Both the position numbers and the translations under genes were made by a program. From Mercurialis annua (Eukaryota; Streptophyta; Magnoliopsida; Malpighiales; Euphorbiaceae), in assembly GCF_937616625.2 (NCBI RefSeq), contig NC_065571.1:51259651-51323650 (forward strand): DNA of 64,000 nt. The letters are read 5' to 3'. The notes beneath the pieces were generated by a model, which ran no database searches, was not told where the DNA came from, and saw only the letters and a program-made list of their open reading frames with translations. Below, in pieces: positions 12,231 through 24,379 of the stretch (position 1 is its first letter; the number at the start of each line of letters is the position of its first letter).

Positions 12231-15200
12231 TCAAGATCCGACAGGAGCAACACCTTTAGCTTTCGCGGCTGCAGTTGCAGCAGCAGCAGCTGCAGCTGCC
12301 GCTGCAGATGCTGCAGGACTAGGAGTCGAAGGAGGCACAGGATTCGATTGCGGTGTTGCAATTATCGGTTGCTGCTTCTGTTGTTGCTGCGGCTGCTGGG
12401 AGTTTACTTGCGCAAGCAGACTTTTAATTTGAGTCCCTGTGAGTGTTTCATGGGTGAGCAAAGCATTAGCCAGTGCATGAAGCTCCTTGCTATGGGTGGT
12501 CAGAATTGTCTTTGCATTGTTGTAAGCCCTTTCGAGAAAATTCTTTACTTCTTGCTCGATAAGAAGTCTCGTCTCAGTGCTCATGCTCTTTCCGTTATCG
12601 TCATAATTGTGGGTGACAACACCGACTTCCTTACTCATGCCATACTTAGTAACCATTGCTCTTGCAAGACTAGTAGCTTGTTGGAGATCGGAAGATGCCC
12701 CTGAGGTAACTTCATTTTCTCCAAAGATAAGCTCCTCCGCAACCCGCCCTCCCATGCAGACATCAAGCCGAGCAAGCATCTGTTTGCGGGATATACTAGT
12801 CTCGTCTTTGTCAGGCAATTGCGCTACCATGCCAAGAGACATGCCTCTAGGAACAATTGTTGCCTTGTGAACTGAAAGAGCGCCGTCAGTATGAATTGCC
12901 ACAAGGGCATGCCCGCCTTCATGAAAAGCTGTTAACCTTCTCGACTCATCAGATATTACAGCCGACTTGCGTTCACTTCCCATCATGATTTTGTCTTTTG
13001 CATATTCCAGATCAGCCATGGTTACCGCCTTAGCACCATCCATTGCAGCCTTGAGAGCAGCAATATTTACCAAGTTCGCAAGATCAGCTCCTGAAAACCC
13101 AGGAGTCCCTCTCGCTATGATCATTAAATCCACATCATCACCCTTCAAGACCTATAATCCCACAAGAAAGAAATATAGTGAGGGAATTACCGTATAATGA
13201 TAGCACGTGAAGTAACATTACAATGATGCACAGTTGCACAAACAAACATGCTGCACTCTGCATGCATATTGTAGAGTGTAAAAGATCTTTACTCTCGTAG
13301 TTTGACCACAAAATTTAAAGGTCTGTCAATTCATAGTTCCATATCAGACCTTCAAAAATGCCTTAAGATTAGGAGGAAAAGAATACCTTTGACATGTGGG
13401 ACTCCATAATCTGACGCCTTCCTTCTACATCTGGATTAGGAACGACAATGTGGCGGTCAAACCGTCCAGGTCTCACCAGGGCCTTGTCCAGTGATTCTGG
13501 AAAATTTGTAGCTGCAATCACAATAATTCCTTCATTTTGCTTAAAGCCGTCTAATTCAACAAGCAACTGATTCAAAGTCATCTTCATATACTGTTGATCT
13601 TTAGGGTTACGGCTTCCCCCGATAGCATCTATTTCATCAATAAAAATGATGCATGGTGACCGCTTCTTTGCAGCAGAAAAAAGATCCCTCACCCTCCTGG
13701 CTCCAACTCCAACAAACATCTCCTCAAACTCACTCCCGCTGCATGAGAAGAAAGGAACTCCAGCTTCACCAGCAATAGCTCTAGCTAACATAGTCTTACC
13801 GGTGCCAGGTGGGCCTACGAGTAAAACACCTTTTGGGAGCTTGCCACCTAGACGAGTAAAGCGCTGGTACCAAGGACAAACACCAAACATTAAGGAAAAT
13901 CACTCTTCCGGAGCACACTTTATAGTCGTGGACTCATGGAAAATATAGTCAAGGCAACATTCGAGAAAATGTACAATTTTTATAAGATGTAGGGGGAATA
14001 AAGGCCTCCAACTACAAGGGAAATCTATAATTAAGTCATCACAATGCTTACTATAGTTCAAACCATGCCGAACTATAAAGACAGACACATATAAATTTCA
14101 AATTTTAATCTTAAACTTATTCATAACTTGAGACAGCAACAAGAATAACGATGCTCTTGAACTTGTTCAATATAAAAGCAGATTTGGACTTGATTATTAA
14201 ATATTCACATTATTCATAGAGATCTATGAGAATATTGAATAATATATTATGATAACAAAATCTTCAGATGCAATAATGAAGAATTGACTGTTGAACATAA
14301 TGGCACAAAGTGATTACCTTTGGATCTCGAAGATAATGAACAATTTCTTCTAGCTCTTGCTTTGCCTCATCAACTCCCTTTACATCACTAAATTTTGTGT
14401 TAGATTCCATGCTGGGTTGCACCTCCTCATGCAGACCAAGTCCTGGAACAATAGACGACAACCAAAGGAAGAAAAGATTTTACTAATTTGGAACACAGTA
14501 AGATCAGTAATAGAGCACATAAAGGGTCATGAAAATGTATACCTTTGCTTATTCCTCTATCCTCAATAAGTGCTCCTATACCAGAAATCACTAGAAACGC
14601 TAGAGCGATAGTACGAACAGTACGCCACAGCTGCTCTTTAAAATGACCTCCTTCTGATGCCACCATATGAATAGGTGCAGCAGCAGTACCAAGCATCCCA
14701 TCTTTTGTTGATTTTCCCATGTTTCTTAAAGCAGAAAGACCTCCAATGCTTTCTTCCTGCCTTGCTGAGCCAGAAATGCCTACAGATTCATGACATAACT
14801 TGTGATTACAAAGACAGTGAAATAAAAGAATGGAAGGGAAGAAGAGAAACTACAAATAATTTAGCAGCTAACTAATTAATTTCAGAAAGTTAAAAGTAAA
14901 ATATGAAGAATATGTTACATGTTCAACTGAGTTTATATGTCATTAGCACCACAGGGTGGGAAAAAGCAAAATAGTAAACTACTTTGACTTCATAATTCAA
15001 ATCAACTGCATTCCAAATAGGATACAACAGACCGACATTATTTGATTGCAATATTAGTTTCCCAGGATAAACTATTTTGCCCTCGAAAAAATCAATAATG
15101 TCTTTTTTTTCCTTCAGCAACAAAACTCCATACAGCTTATTAAGCTTTTACAAATAGCCTAAATGACCAGACAATGCCCTTAAGAAATAGTATTCTGGGC

Positions 15201-17307
15201 TAGAAAAATCTAGTAAATAAAAAGTCCAAAGGAACAGGCATCCAAGAAAATCATTGATGTAACTTGTAAGATTTGCAAGAGAACTGTAACAGCAAGTACA
15301 TTTTCCAAGAAACTAAAGAATTAGCTTTCATCGTATATGTGGAAAAATGATAAGTTTCAATGGCAACATACATATCTACAATAACATATATTCAAGTGTG
15401 AAGGAAGGAAGGAAGGAAAGGCAGGGGTAAAAGTATTATAATAACCTTTATTAAACTATATTTATTCAGTTCGTTTAGTATTTTATTAAAGAATAATTTA
15501 AAGAGGGGACAAAGGAAAACAAATTCTTATTCGGGCTATTTCAGTACTTTATTAATATTGAATAATTTATAGATAATAAAACCAATGATATTTTTAAAAG
15601 TTTATAACTTCTTCGGGTTAATGTAATAATTTATGAATTTATTTACAAATAATTAAGAACGATCCAAATAAATAGCACTTACGTGCGTAGCACATGGCTA
15701 AAAGGCTAGTCATATACTATCAATATATTGATATTCTCCATCTGCAAACCATTTATAATTTTTCTAGTCCTACTTATGAAAAATTTATTAGCATAAGGCA
15801 CGATTTCTATCACAAATACTTAGAGACTGTCAATAGAAGTATCAGCAAAAGAAATTACAACATAATAATTGGATTTAAAGCTCACCTCTCTGCAAGGTCT
15901 TGAGCAACTCACTGCCATCAAGCCTGTCAGCTTTGACCAATGCCTTAACATATTCAGAAATCGCTGAAGGGTTACTATGCAACGACGATTGACTTTCAAA
16001 TATTCTTATCACTGCTTCAGGATCATTTTGATGGTAAAGTTCTTGAAGCTGTGCAATCTCACTTGCTTCATCTGTATCACGCACTCTGCGAGCAAAGCTA
16101 CCCACATAGCTAGACCTAAACCTACTTTGAGTGTTTAAAAATCCATTTCCTGTAATAAATACAAAGAAGTTCCACATTTCACTTAAATCCCAGTGAATGC
16201 AATACCCAAAAAAAATGGTGTTTCATTGACTCTGATTTAGATAATAAGCATGCATGAACACCTAGAGTATAAAGACAGACAAAAGGAAAGCATTGTTGTG
16301 GCAATTTTCATCACGAGACACTTATGGCACGACGGGACACTTGCAAGATAAAAACACATAAGAGATTTGAAACTGTAGAGAGCATACCTGCACTACCTCC
16401 AAACTTGTTAACAGGAAAAGATGTTCCAGCAAGCAGATTTTTGCATTGTCTCAACTCTGATTGATGCCTTGAAACCTGTTACAGAAGAAAAAGGAATTTG
16501 ATGAAAGCAGAAAGCAAGCACAGAACAGCTGTCATTCTATAGAGGAAAGGGAGCCATATCGACATGATAGATTTAACTAAGACATGATAGATTTAACTAA
16601 GTTCAACTAACGACTAGATTTCAATTGTAATATAACAATATAATTAGACATGCAATCACCCATGTATAATAATATATTGCAGCTTAGCAAAAGAATCAGC
16701 ATTTTGCAATCAGTTCCAAGAACATGGCTAGGGGGCAAAAGTTATTGCACACGGCATTCAAATTCAAAGCATTTCTAATGTACACTGTTGTCTTTCTTTT
16801 CATCTCAAGAAATATTTACTTTCTTCAAACGGATAACGAATGCATATACCAACAAATGCAATTGCTCAAGAAAAGGCTTAAAAAATCACAACTCGAAACT
16901 TCTTTCCTAGACCACCTCGGCTAAATACTAAGAGCTTATTCCAAGAAAATGAATTCGAGTACAAACTTTTAAACAAAGATTTTATTTCCATGAATTGATT
17001 AAAGTAATATGGTTACCCATCTTACAATATGCAACACCTATCAAAAAAGAAAGACTTGACAGGTACTTATGCAATTGCTAACCAAATAAACCTCGATTCA
17101 ACATTAAATCAAAGTACCCACATGCTGGCACTAGCTCCTACACACTAATCAAACCCCAAATCAGTCTAAACATAGGACTGTGGAAATACCCAAATTCATA
17201 AATTTCAAAACCCAAAATAGAAATATCAATACAAATTACAAAACGGTGAAAATAACAAGAAGACGTCGAGCGTAGCTGACCTGAGTAATTAAGCGTCGCC
17301 AAGCCAT
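12231..17307 (-). CDS. FTSH4: ATP-dependent zinc metalloprotease FTSH4-like, mitochondrial (i-AAA)
   Basis: I read seven exons on the minus strand: 17307-17281, 16475-16388, 16149-15886, 14779-14543, 14442-14318, 13863-13387 and 13151-12231. All join in frame and give 712 residues; Arabidopsis FTSH4 is about the same length. This protease sits in the inner mitochondrial membrane facing the intermembrane space. Seen in order: a basic N-terminus beginning MAWRRLITQ (presequence), one membrane segment at about 181-198, Walker A GPPGTGKT (264-271), pore loop FVGV (297-300), Walker B IIFIDE (319-324), and the zinc site HEGGH (483-487) with Asp561 as third ligand. Gly replaces the usual Ala in the HExxH motif, as is normal for FTSH4. 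The C-terminus has a Gln-rich stretch and a run of Ala near residue 695. The 3'UTR carries AATAAA at 11943. Introns hold a GGAA microsatellite (15395-15420) and no nested gene. Confidence 0.95.
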
Positions 17308-17852
17308 GGGCAGGTCACAGAGACCGAATACACGATCTTTATTCTTCGATTTGGGTAATTAATTCCGTACAAGCTTTCAATTTATGAATTGGGTGTAGGT
17401 GAGGCGTGTTTGGATGCGAAGAAACGAAATGAAAATGGAGATTCTAGAGGAAGAGGGGTTATGAATTTATGGTCTTCTTTTTATTTTTTTGACTGTTTTT
17501 CATTTTATTAGTATTCACTAAATATCTCTAATTTTCTTTGCCCTCATTTTTACACTTGCCGGTTTTTAGACCGGTGCTGTATAAATGTATATTAATTTTA
17601 TAATTGCAATTATTTTATACTATTAATTTAATTTATTACACATAAGAAGGTAGAAGAATTATGAATAAAAATTCAACGCTCTCCCTGAATTTGTGACAAA
17701 TAATCATTTAATTCAATTTATATTTTTTAAACAACTAATCTGAAAAATCTTTATTTTTGCATCAAATTATCTTATAATTTATATTTTTATTGCAAAAAAT
17801 AGGTTTCGGGTAATTTTATTGCAACAATTAGAAACCTCTCTAATTTATTTTT
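17308..17852. other. FTSH4 upstream region
   Basis: Contains the likely 5'UTR and promoter of FTSH4 (minus strand, about 17308-17500). No defined promoter element was picked. AT-rich with no other gene. Confidence 0.5.
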
Positions 17853-18354
17853 GGCTTAATATCTCAAAAAATTTCAACCTTTTAACCCATGTTCAATCCT
17901 ATCCTAATGTTGAAAACTGGTTAATTTTATCTTATTTCACATTATCGTACTTTAATTGTACCCCGAAATATTAAATTGATGCTTTTTTCGTTTGCAAACA
18001 ATTAAAAAACGTTATCCATGTCTAGCAAATATTAATTGTATATGATGAAAATTTATTTAGATTTAATTAAATTAATTAAGAATTTAAATTAGTTTTAATT
18101 TGATTATGGTTTTTAGTTAGTTTTTAAAAATAATAGACTTATTTGTACTTTTTTTAATAAAAATAAATTTAAATTTATCTTTAAACGTACTTAATTAATT
18201 GATTTCATCATTTAAATAAAAAAACTATAAAAAATTAAATACTTATGGTACAATTGAAACGAGAAAATACGAAATAGGGTAAATTGACCGGTTTTTAACG
18301 TCGGGTAGAATTGAAAAGGGGCTAAAAGATCGGGGTTTTCTGAGATATTAATCC
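17853..18354. mobile_element. Mutator-like foldback element with exact 9-bp duplication
   Basis: The left end GGCTTAATATCTCAAAAAA pairs with the right end GAGATATTAATCC, continuing as imperfect inverted repeats of about 110 bp. It is flanked by TTTATTTTT on both sides (17844-17852 and 18355-18363). There is no coding capacity. The duplication is low in complexity, so it is weaker proof than usual. Confidence 0.65.
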
Positions 18355-18468
18355 TTTATTTTTTGCATCTTTCACCTTTGATTTGTATTTTACGCGTATT
18401 AAAAATATAATTATGGGATAATCTAACCCAAAAATGAAGAGTTTTGGGGTTAGTTGTTAAAAAAAATA

Positions 18469-18815
18469 GGCCAAATGTCGTAAAAAGGTCAAACCTTTCA
18501 TAAAAGTTTCACAAAAGTACTGATCTTTCAATTTTGTCGATTTTGGCCAAAAACAAATTATTTGGTTTCAATTGTGGCCAACTCTCAATTTGATTTCAAT
18601 TTGCCTATGTGACGCCTATGTGGCATGCCAAATATTGAAAGGTCGGGACTTTTGTGAAACCAAATAATTCATTTTTGGCTAAAATCGACAAAATTAAAAG
18701 GTCAGAACTTTTGTAAAACCAAATAATCAGTTTTTGGCCAAAATCGACAAAATTGAAAGGTCGGGACTTTTGTGAAATTTTTGTGAAATGTTTGGCCTTT
18801 TTATAACATTTGACC
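18469..18815. mobile_element. Foldback MITE with internal duplication
   Basis: The left end GGCCAAATGTCGTAAAAAGG pairs with the right end CCTTTTTATAACATTTGACC. The inner motif AAATCGACAAAATTGAAAGG with GGGACTTTTGTGAAA occurs three times, twice in tandem on the right arm. The flanks are A-rich (AAAAAAATA), compatible with a 9-bp duplication. An ORF inside (18605-18817, -) is repeat text. Confidence 0.6.
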
Positions 18816-19040
18816 AAAAAAAATATAAATTGGATTAATGACCCCGTGTTATAAGTTCAGGGGGGCGTGTTAAGTGTCCGTTTGGTTGAGCTGTTTGATG
18901 CAGCTGATAGTTGTTGCTTTTTTATAACATTTGACCAAAAAAAATATAAATTGGATTAATGACCCCGTGTTATAAGTTCAGGGGGGGCGTGTTAAGTGTC
19001 CGTTTGGTAGAGCTGTTTGATGCAGCTGATAGTTGTTGCT
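18797..19040. repeat. Tandem duplication of about 121 bp
   Basis: The block beginning TTTTTATAACATTTGACC and ending CAGCTGATAGTTGTTGC appears twice head to tail, about 18797-18917 and 18918-19040, with only a few differences (for example GGTTGAGC versus GGTAGAGC). It spans the right end of the MITE before it and the left end of the PIF/Harbinger element after it. Confidence 0.8.
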
Positions 19041-19065
19041 TTTCAAAAAGCTGCAATTAATTGTT

Positions 19066-19327
19066 GGCTTAATTGCGTAAAAAATCACAAACTTTAGCGT
19101 GTTTTGCAAATTTAACATAAACTTTCAATTTTGGCAAATTAATACAGAAACTTTTAATTTTTGGCAATTTTAACACCGATCAATTTTTCTCTATTTTTTT
19201 GAAGGAAAATTGATCGGTGCTAAAATTGCAAAAAATTAAAAGTTTGTGATTTAATTTGCCAAAATTGAAAGTTTATGTTAAATTTGCAAAACACGTTAAA
19301 GTTTATGATTTTTTACGCCATTAAGCC
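19066..19327. mobile_element. Mutator-like MITE inserted in the PIF/Harbinger element
   Basis: The ends GGCTTAATTGCGTAAAAAATC and GATTTTTTACGCCATTAAGCC form long inverted repeats almost to the centre. Flanks TTAATTGTT and TTAGTTGTT differ at one of nine bases, consistent with an aged 9-bp duplication. It belongs to the same family as 22909-23226. Confidence 0.75.
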
Positions 19328-19910
19328 TTAGTTGTTTGGTGAAGTATTTGAAACAGATGCTGTTAGCTGTTTAAGGCCTCAAACGGCTGCTTTTCAAAAA
19401 GCCTTATTTTGTAGCTTTTTCTCACCAGTTTCCTTTTTAAAATTTATTAGACAAAAATAACCTCATTCCTATATAAAGGAGAATACGTATTGATATATCA
19501 ACAACTTTTTAATCGTTCAACGTATTGTTTATAAAAAATTGTTGATATATCAACTTCTTATAATTGAAGAAAACAAGAAGACAAAAGAATTATTATTGAT
19601 TTGATCCATTGAAAAGGTAAATTATCTTATTATTCTTTAATCCTGTCAATTGTTTTTTTAATAATTGTCTTCTTTTTAGTTTATCAAAACAGTTATAATT
19701 CTCAGCTCTAACTATTTGGCTGTAATATCGTTGGTTTCATATTAATAGCTTTACCTGAATATACGTGTAACAAGTTTTGCTTCAGCTACAAAACTTTCTA
19801 TTGCTAACATGGAAAGCTTAATATTATATTTTTCAAAATTTCTAAGTGAAAGCTCAGCTTAATTAAATTATTTTTGTTATAGTGTAAATTTTAAAGAGAA
19901 AATCTTTCAT

Positions 19911-20161
19911 ATCCATTTCATATACAAAGAGATATTGTTGTTACATCAATGGCGTTGCACAATTATATTCAAAGAAAAGCTCTAGAGGATCCAACATTTT
20001 TGCACTTAGATCAGAATCCCAATTTTATGCCTCATTATTTATTCAATAACTTAAATGAAAATCGGTCAAATAAAAATTATGAAGAAGTAGAAGCTGTTTA
20101 AATGAAAATAATAAAAAATCAAATTGCTCATAGTTTAATGAGAGCAAGAGGTGATATGTAA
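19911..20161 (+). pseudogene. PIF/Harbinger transposase, C-terminal remnant
   Basis: The frame reads PFHIQRDIVVTSMALHNYIQ, the conserved region near the end of PIF/Harbinger DDE transposases. It then runs through an Asn-rich stretch to a stop at 20099-20101, and continues in the same frame with MKIIKNQIAHSLMRARGDM before a second stop at 20159. That last part matches the normal C-terminus of the family, so the first stop is an inactivating mutation. The upstream DDE part is absent or unreadable. Confidence 0.7.
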
Positions 20162-20434
20162 GTTAATCTTATATTTTTAGCATTTAAACAATTAAATTAA
20201 ATTTTTGAATAATTTTATTATTTATTTAATATTTGAATATTTTTATATTTATATAATATTAATTTTGATTCATTAATTTATATGTAGAATTTAAATAGCA
20301 TATATTATACAAAGATTTCTATATTGGTAATTTTACTAATAAACAGCAACAGCTCAATAAAATTCACCAAACACTATGGACTACCGGCCACCAGCTATCA
20401 GCTGCATCAAATAGTTGAACCAAACAAAGCCTAA

Positions 20435-22026
20435 CCCTTTATTCGAAGAATTATTAACAATAAATTCTGTGAATTCTAAAATAAATATAACTTCAGTTAT
20501 ACATAATTAAAAAAATTATATTTTAAGCAAAATTGATATTATATTACATTTTTTAATTTTAATACTAATATTATATGTAATTTTATAAAAGGGTATTACA
20601 ATTAATATAAATAAAAAAAGTTAAACATAAATTATAATTATTAGTGGAATATTGTTGTTGTTGTTGTTGTTTGTGGTGGTGGTGTTTGTGTTGTTATTCA
20701 ATTTTAATTTTTTAAATTATATTAATCTTATTGATTATTATAACAAAAAGGAGATGACTGTATATATGGACCATGTAATAGTTCAGCCCAAATCCATGGC
20801 TTTAGAAGCTAAGGGCTATTCTGCAGATTCATATCAAAACAAATGTATAATTTTCAGATTGGGTCCGGCCCACATTCATCCAATCCTGATTGGGTCCAGC
20901 CCATGTTCATCCAAGCTTATAAACATGCATATTTTCTTTGGGCTTTTTATACGAAATACGGTATATTGTGTCCCATTTATTTTTATACAGTCCAATTCAA
21001 AAGTTTACTTTGCCTACCATGTTTTCTTACAAACATAACTCAACTTTTCTAATTAATTTCCTTTCTACGACATTCTTTACTTCCTCTTCATTTTCTTCTT
21101 TTTATTAAGATCTATCACCATCTTCAATTTTCTACATCATCTCTTATGTAGCAGTTGAAGCTGAAAATTTCGTATTATTTTCCACATCTCTACCGCACGA
21201 AAGCTGTTTGTGCCGCTGCCGTTGAAGATGCATGTGCCGCTGCCGTTGAAGCTTTGTGTGGCTGTCGTCCTTTTCTAATCATCATTGTCCTGTCATCACT
21301 GTTCTATTTCCGCCAGCGTTCTGCCACTGTTTCGACAACATTCCGCCACTGTTTCGACAACATTCCGCCACCCTTCCGCCATCGTTCACTCCAAAAGGAT
21401 TGTGTCGATCTGTCGCCATAATTGATTGATTGAGAGTGATTGTTTGCAGTTTATCTCGGTAAAAATTCCAATTTTCCTTGCTTATTTGAGTTAGAAAGGG
21501 GTGATTAAGGAGATTAACTCTATGGCAGGGGAATTTCAGAATGGCAATGGCTCTATATTTCCAGGAATGCAAAATCAATTAGTTGATATTTTAGATCTGG
21601 AGTACATTGCTCTACTTGTGAGTAATACATTCTAATTCCTGTTTCTCAGATTATATTTGTGCTACTAGACAAATATGGAGCCATTGTTTAGATTTGTGCT
21701 TATATGTTTGATTTTTTAGGTTTTATTTTGTTTAAATGTTTCCTTTATGTTGTTAACTGTTAGTTTGAAAATTAGCAAAATGTTTAATATAGATAGCCAT
21801 ACCAAAATATTATTTCTATTTGTAAAAATTGTCATGGTTTTCTTTTGCTACTCAATTTGTTGTATTTGCTCAATTTTTTTAACTTTTCAGTGCTGTTGTC
21901 CTAATACTAATTCTTGATTTTGATTGAGGTATCTTTTTCCCTAAAGATTCAATCTTTCATTTGCCCACAATTGGAAATTTTCTATGTTTCTATAGGTTTA
22001 GTTTAATTCACCCGGGTTAGAAGAAT
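20435..22026. other. AT-rich stretch with exon-like islands, no confirmed gene
   Basis: Two islands read like old exons. One is the codon-like tract at 21155-21421 (repeats of GCCGCTGCCGTTGAAG and CATTCCGCCACTGTTTCGAC). The other is an ATG frame at 21522 beginning MAGEFQNGNG and ending at a GTGAGT donor near 21617. Neither matches a family I know. They may be leader exons of the decayed GATA gene that follows. The ORF at 20652-21038 is low-complexity and unsupported. Confidence 0.35.
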
Positions 22027-22767
22027 CATGGGTTCTGAGGTTTCTCCATCAACTTCAGGTGATGTCAATTAACAGTGGAACCTAAGCGGAGGAGGTTAGT
22101 GGTTGCTCAAGTTTTTGAGTGTTTATCTCAGCATTTTGATTTTGTTTAAATTGTTTGCATTTTCTTGCGCTAGTATGTATATTTTGTTGATTAGAATTTG
22201 ATTGATTGATCTATAAATATCAATTATGTCACCATTTAATGCAAAAATGTTTTTGTGTTTCAATGTTGTATTGGATAGCAATTTTAAGATTGAGCAGACA
22301 TATATAAGTTGCAGCTGTTATATGTTTTATTGGCTAAATCCTTAATAATGATGAGAATAATAGCAGTGGTACGAGCAGTAGTAACTGTAACGAGTTGAAG
22401 AAAATCTGCGTATATTGTCAAGCCGCAAGAACGCCTTGCTGGAGAAGCAGTCCAGCTGGTCTTTAAGTAATTTATCTTGAAATTAATTGAACACTTTTTT
22501 TTATTTGTTTATTAAATTTGTGTCTGATGAAAAATTGGTCTTGATTGCAGACTCTGTATAATGCTTGTGGGATCAGATACAGGATAAAATGTAGAAGTGG
22601 TGTTGGATTAGAGAAAATGAGATCAGAGAATAAAAAGAAAATTGGTTAAGAACATAGCAACTAATAACAATTTATTGGTACAAAATATGTGGAAGAGGAA
22701 GCCGGGGGAGGAAGAACAAGCTGCCTTTCTTTTAATGGCTTCATCTTATGGCTGTGTATCTGCTTAA
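22027..22767 (+). pseudogene. Decayed GATA zinc-finger transcription factor (B-GATA, GATA15/16/17-like)
   Basis: Pieces of a GATA factor lie in order with introns still between them. An ATG start reads MGSEVSPSTSG (22027). The first half of the zinc finger, KKICVYC with TPCWRSSPAG, ends in a stop at 22464-22466 next to a splice donor. After an intron and a TTGCAG acceptor (22550) comes the second half, TLYNACGIRYRIK. The C-terminal signature GEEEQAAFLLMASSY ends at 22767, in another segment. In working proteins the finger is Cys-x2-Cys...Cys-x2-Cys; here the third Cys is Tyr, so zinc could not be held normally. Introns are kept, so this is a decayed duplicate rather than a processed copy. A diverged but active splice form cannot be fully excluded. 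Confidence 0.75.
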
Positions 22768-22839
22768 CTGAAACCTGTAAATCAAATTTTGATTCAACAT
22801 GAAAAATGAGTCTTAAGAAAATCAGAGTAGCGGATTAAT

Positions 22840-24110
22840 TTTTTTATGTTGATTTTGTGTTAACATTATGTTGATATCGTGTTGATTTCAACATTGGTGA
22901 AAAAGATAGGCTTAAATGCATAAAAAATCACCAACTTTCGCGTGTTTTTGGTATTTAACACAAACTTTTAATTTTGGCATAAAAATACACGAACTATCTG
23001 ATTTTTGCAATAATAACACGAACATCATTTTGGGCATAAAACGACACCGTTTTCCCCATAAAACGGCACCGTTTTTGCCTTAAAACGACATCGTTTTTTG
23101 AAAAAAATGCAAACTTGGTCTTATATGCAAAAATTTGATAGTTCATATATTTTTACGCCAAAATTAAAAGTTCGTGTTAAATACCAAACACACGCGAAAG
23201 TTGGTGATTTTTTGTGCATTTAAGCCAAAAAGATAATAATAATGTCGGATTATTATAATGTTGATATTGTGTTGATATCGTGTTGATTTCAACATTGGTG
23301 AAAAAGATAATAATAATGTCGGATTATTATAATGTTGATATTATGTTGATATCGTGTTGATTTCCACATTAGTGAAAAAGATAATAATAATGTTGGATTA
23401 TTATAATGTTGATAGTGTTGATTTTTGGTTAATCCTAGCATTAGCAAAAAAGACCATATTATAAGTGACATATAATAAAATAAAATAAAATTGAAGCAAT
23501 ATTAAAAAAATTAAATTTAGTGTAAAAAATATAAAAATATAAAATAGTTAGTTTATTACATTGTTGATCTTCTATTATTATTATGTTGATATTATTTTTA
23601 TATTTGATTAATGTTAGTATTAGCAAATAAAATTACATTATACATGAAATAAAATTGAAAAGTTAAAATTAAATTAAAATAATGTTGAAAACATAAATAT
23701 TAATATAAAAAATATTTTAAAAAATTAATATTATCCAGTTTATTAAATATTGTTGATATTATGTTGATATTTGTTTAATTTTAGTATTAGTAAAAAAAAT
23801 TACATTGACCGTGAAAAAAATCTAAAAAATTTAAAATTAAATTAAAATAATATTGAAAAAATAAAAAATTAATATTATCCAATTTATTAAATGTTGTTGA
23901 TACTGTGTTGATATTATGTTGATATTTAGTTAATTTTAGTAAAACAAATTGCATTGTCTGTGAAAAAATTTGAAATTTAAAACTTAAAATTAAATTAAAA
24001 TAATATTAAAAAAATAAAAATTAATATAAAAACATTTAAAAATTTAATATTATCCAACTTATTAAATGATGTTGATATTGTGTTGATATTATTTTGATAT
24101 TAAAACTGAC
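22840..24110. repeat. AT-rich minisatellite field with GTTGATAT motif
   Basis: Repeated blocks carry ATGTTGATATTGTGTTGAT. Well-conserved units of about 75-85 bp with AAAAAGATAATAATAATG occur at 23227-23470, and more diverged copies run to about 24110. The first block is split by the MITE at 22909-23226. Confidence 0.75.
22909..23226. mobile_element. Mutator-like MITE with perfect 9-bp duplication
   Basis: GGCTTAAATGCATAAAAAATC at the left pairs with GATTTTTTGTGCATTTAAGCC at the right, and the inverted repeats extend over most of the element. It is flanked by AAAAAGATA (22900-22908 and 23227-23235), a perfect 9-bp duplication. The centre has three near-identical AAACGACACCGTTTT-type palindromes. 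No coding content. Confidence 0.9.
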
Positions 24111-24379
24111 GAAAAATGTGAACAGTCAACAAAAGTCAAAATTTAATAAAAGTCAAAAAAGTCAGAAAAAATCAAATATATAATAAATATTAAGTGCAGA
24201 AATATAATGGTGAAAAAAAAATTAAAAATAATGAAAGAAAATATTGGAAAATGAGAATTAGTATAGAAATGTAAAGATTTAAAAAGAATAGTAACAAATA
24301 AAAGAAAGTTGGTATGAAATGTAAACATTTAAAAATGATAGTAAAAAAGTAAATGTTAGAGAAAAAAAATTTATATAAA

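Larger units (their letters stand above)
18996..20431. mobile_element. PIF/Harbinger element, degenerate
   Basis: The left end GTGTCCGTTTGGT with GCAGCTGATAG pairs with the right end CTATCAGCTGCATCAAATAG and ACCAAACAAAGCC. It is flanked by TAA on both sides (18993-18995 and 20432-20434), the 3-bp duplication typical of PIF/Harbinger. Only the C-terminal part of the transposase is left (19911-20161), with a stop in it. A Mutator-like MITE (19066-19327) sits inside the left end. Confidence 0.75.

Noticed and set aside
12201..12704. Plus-strand ORF rich in Ser and Cys opposite FTSH4
   Set aside because: Antisense shadow of the Ala-rich C-terminus of FTSH4.
20652..21038. 128-codon ORF after a GTT repeat
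   Set aside because: Low-complexity start, no domain, and overlapping ORFs in other frames; no exon signals.
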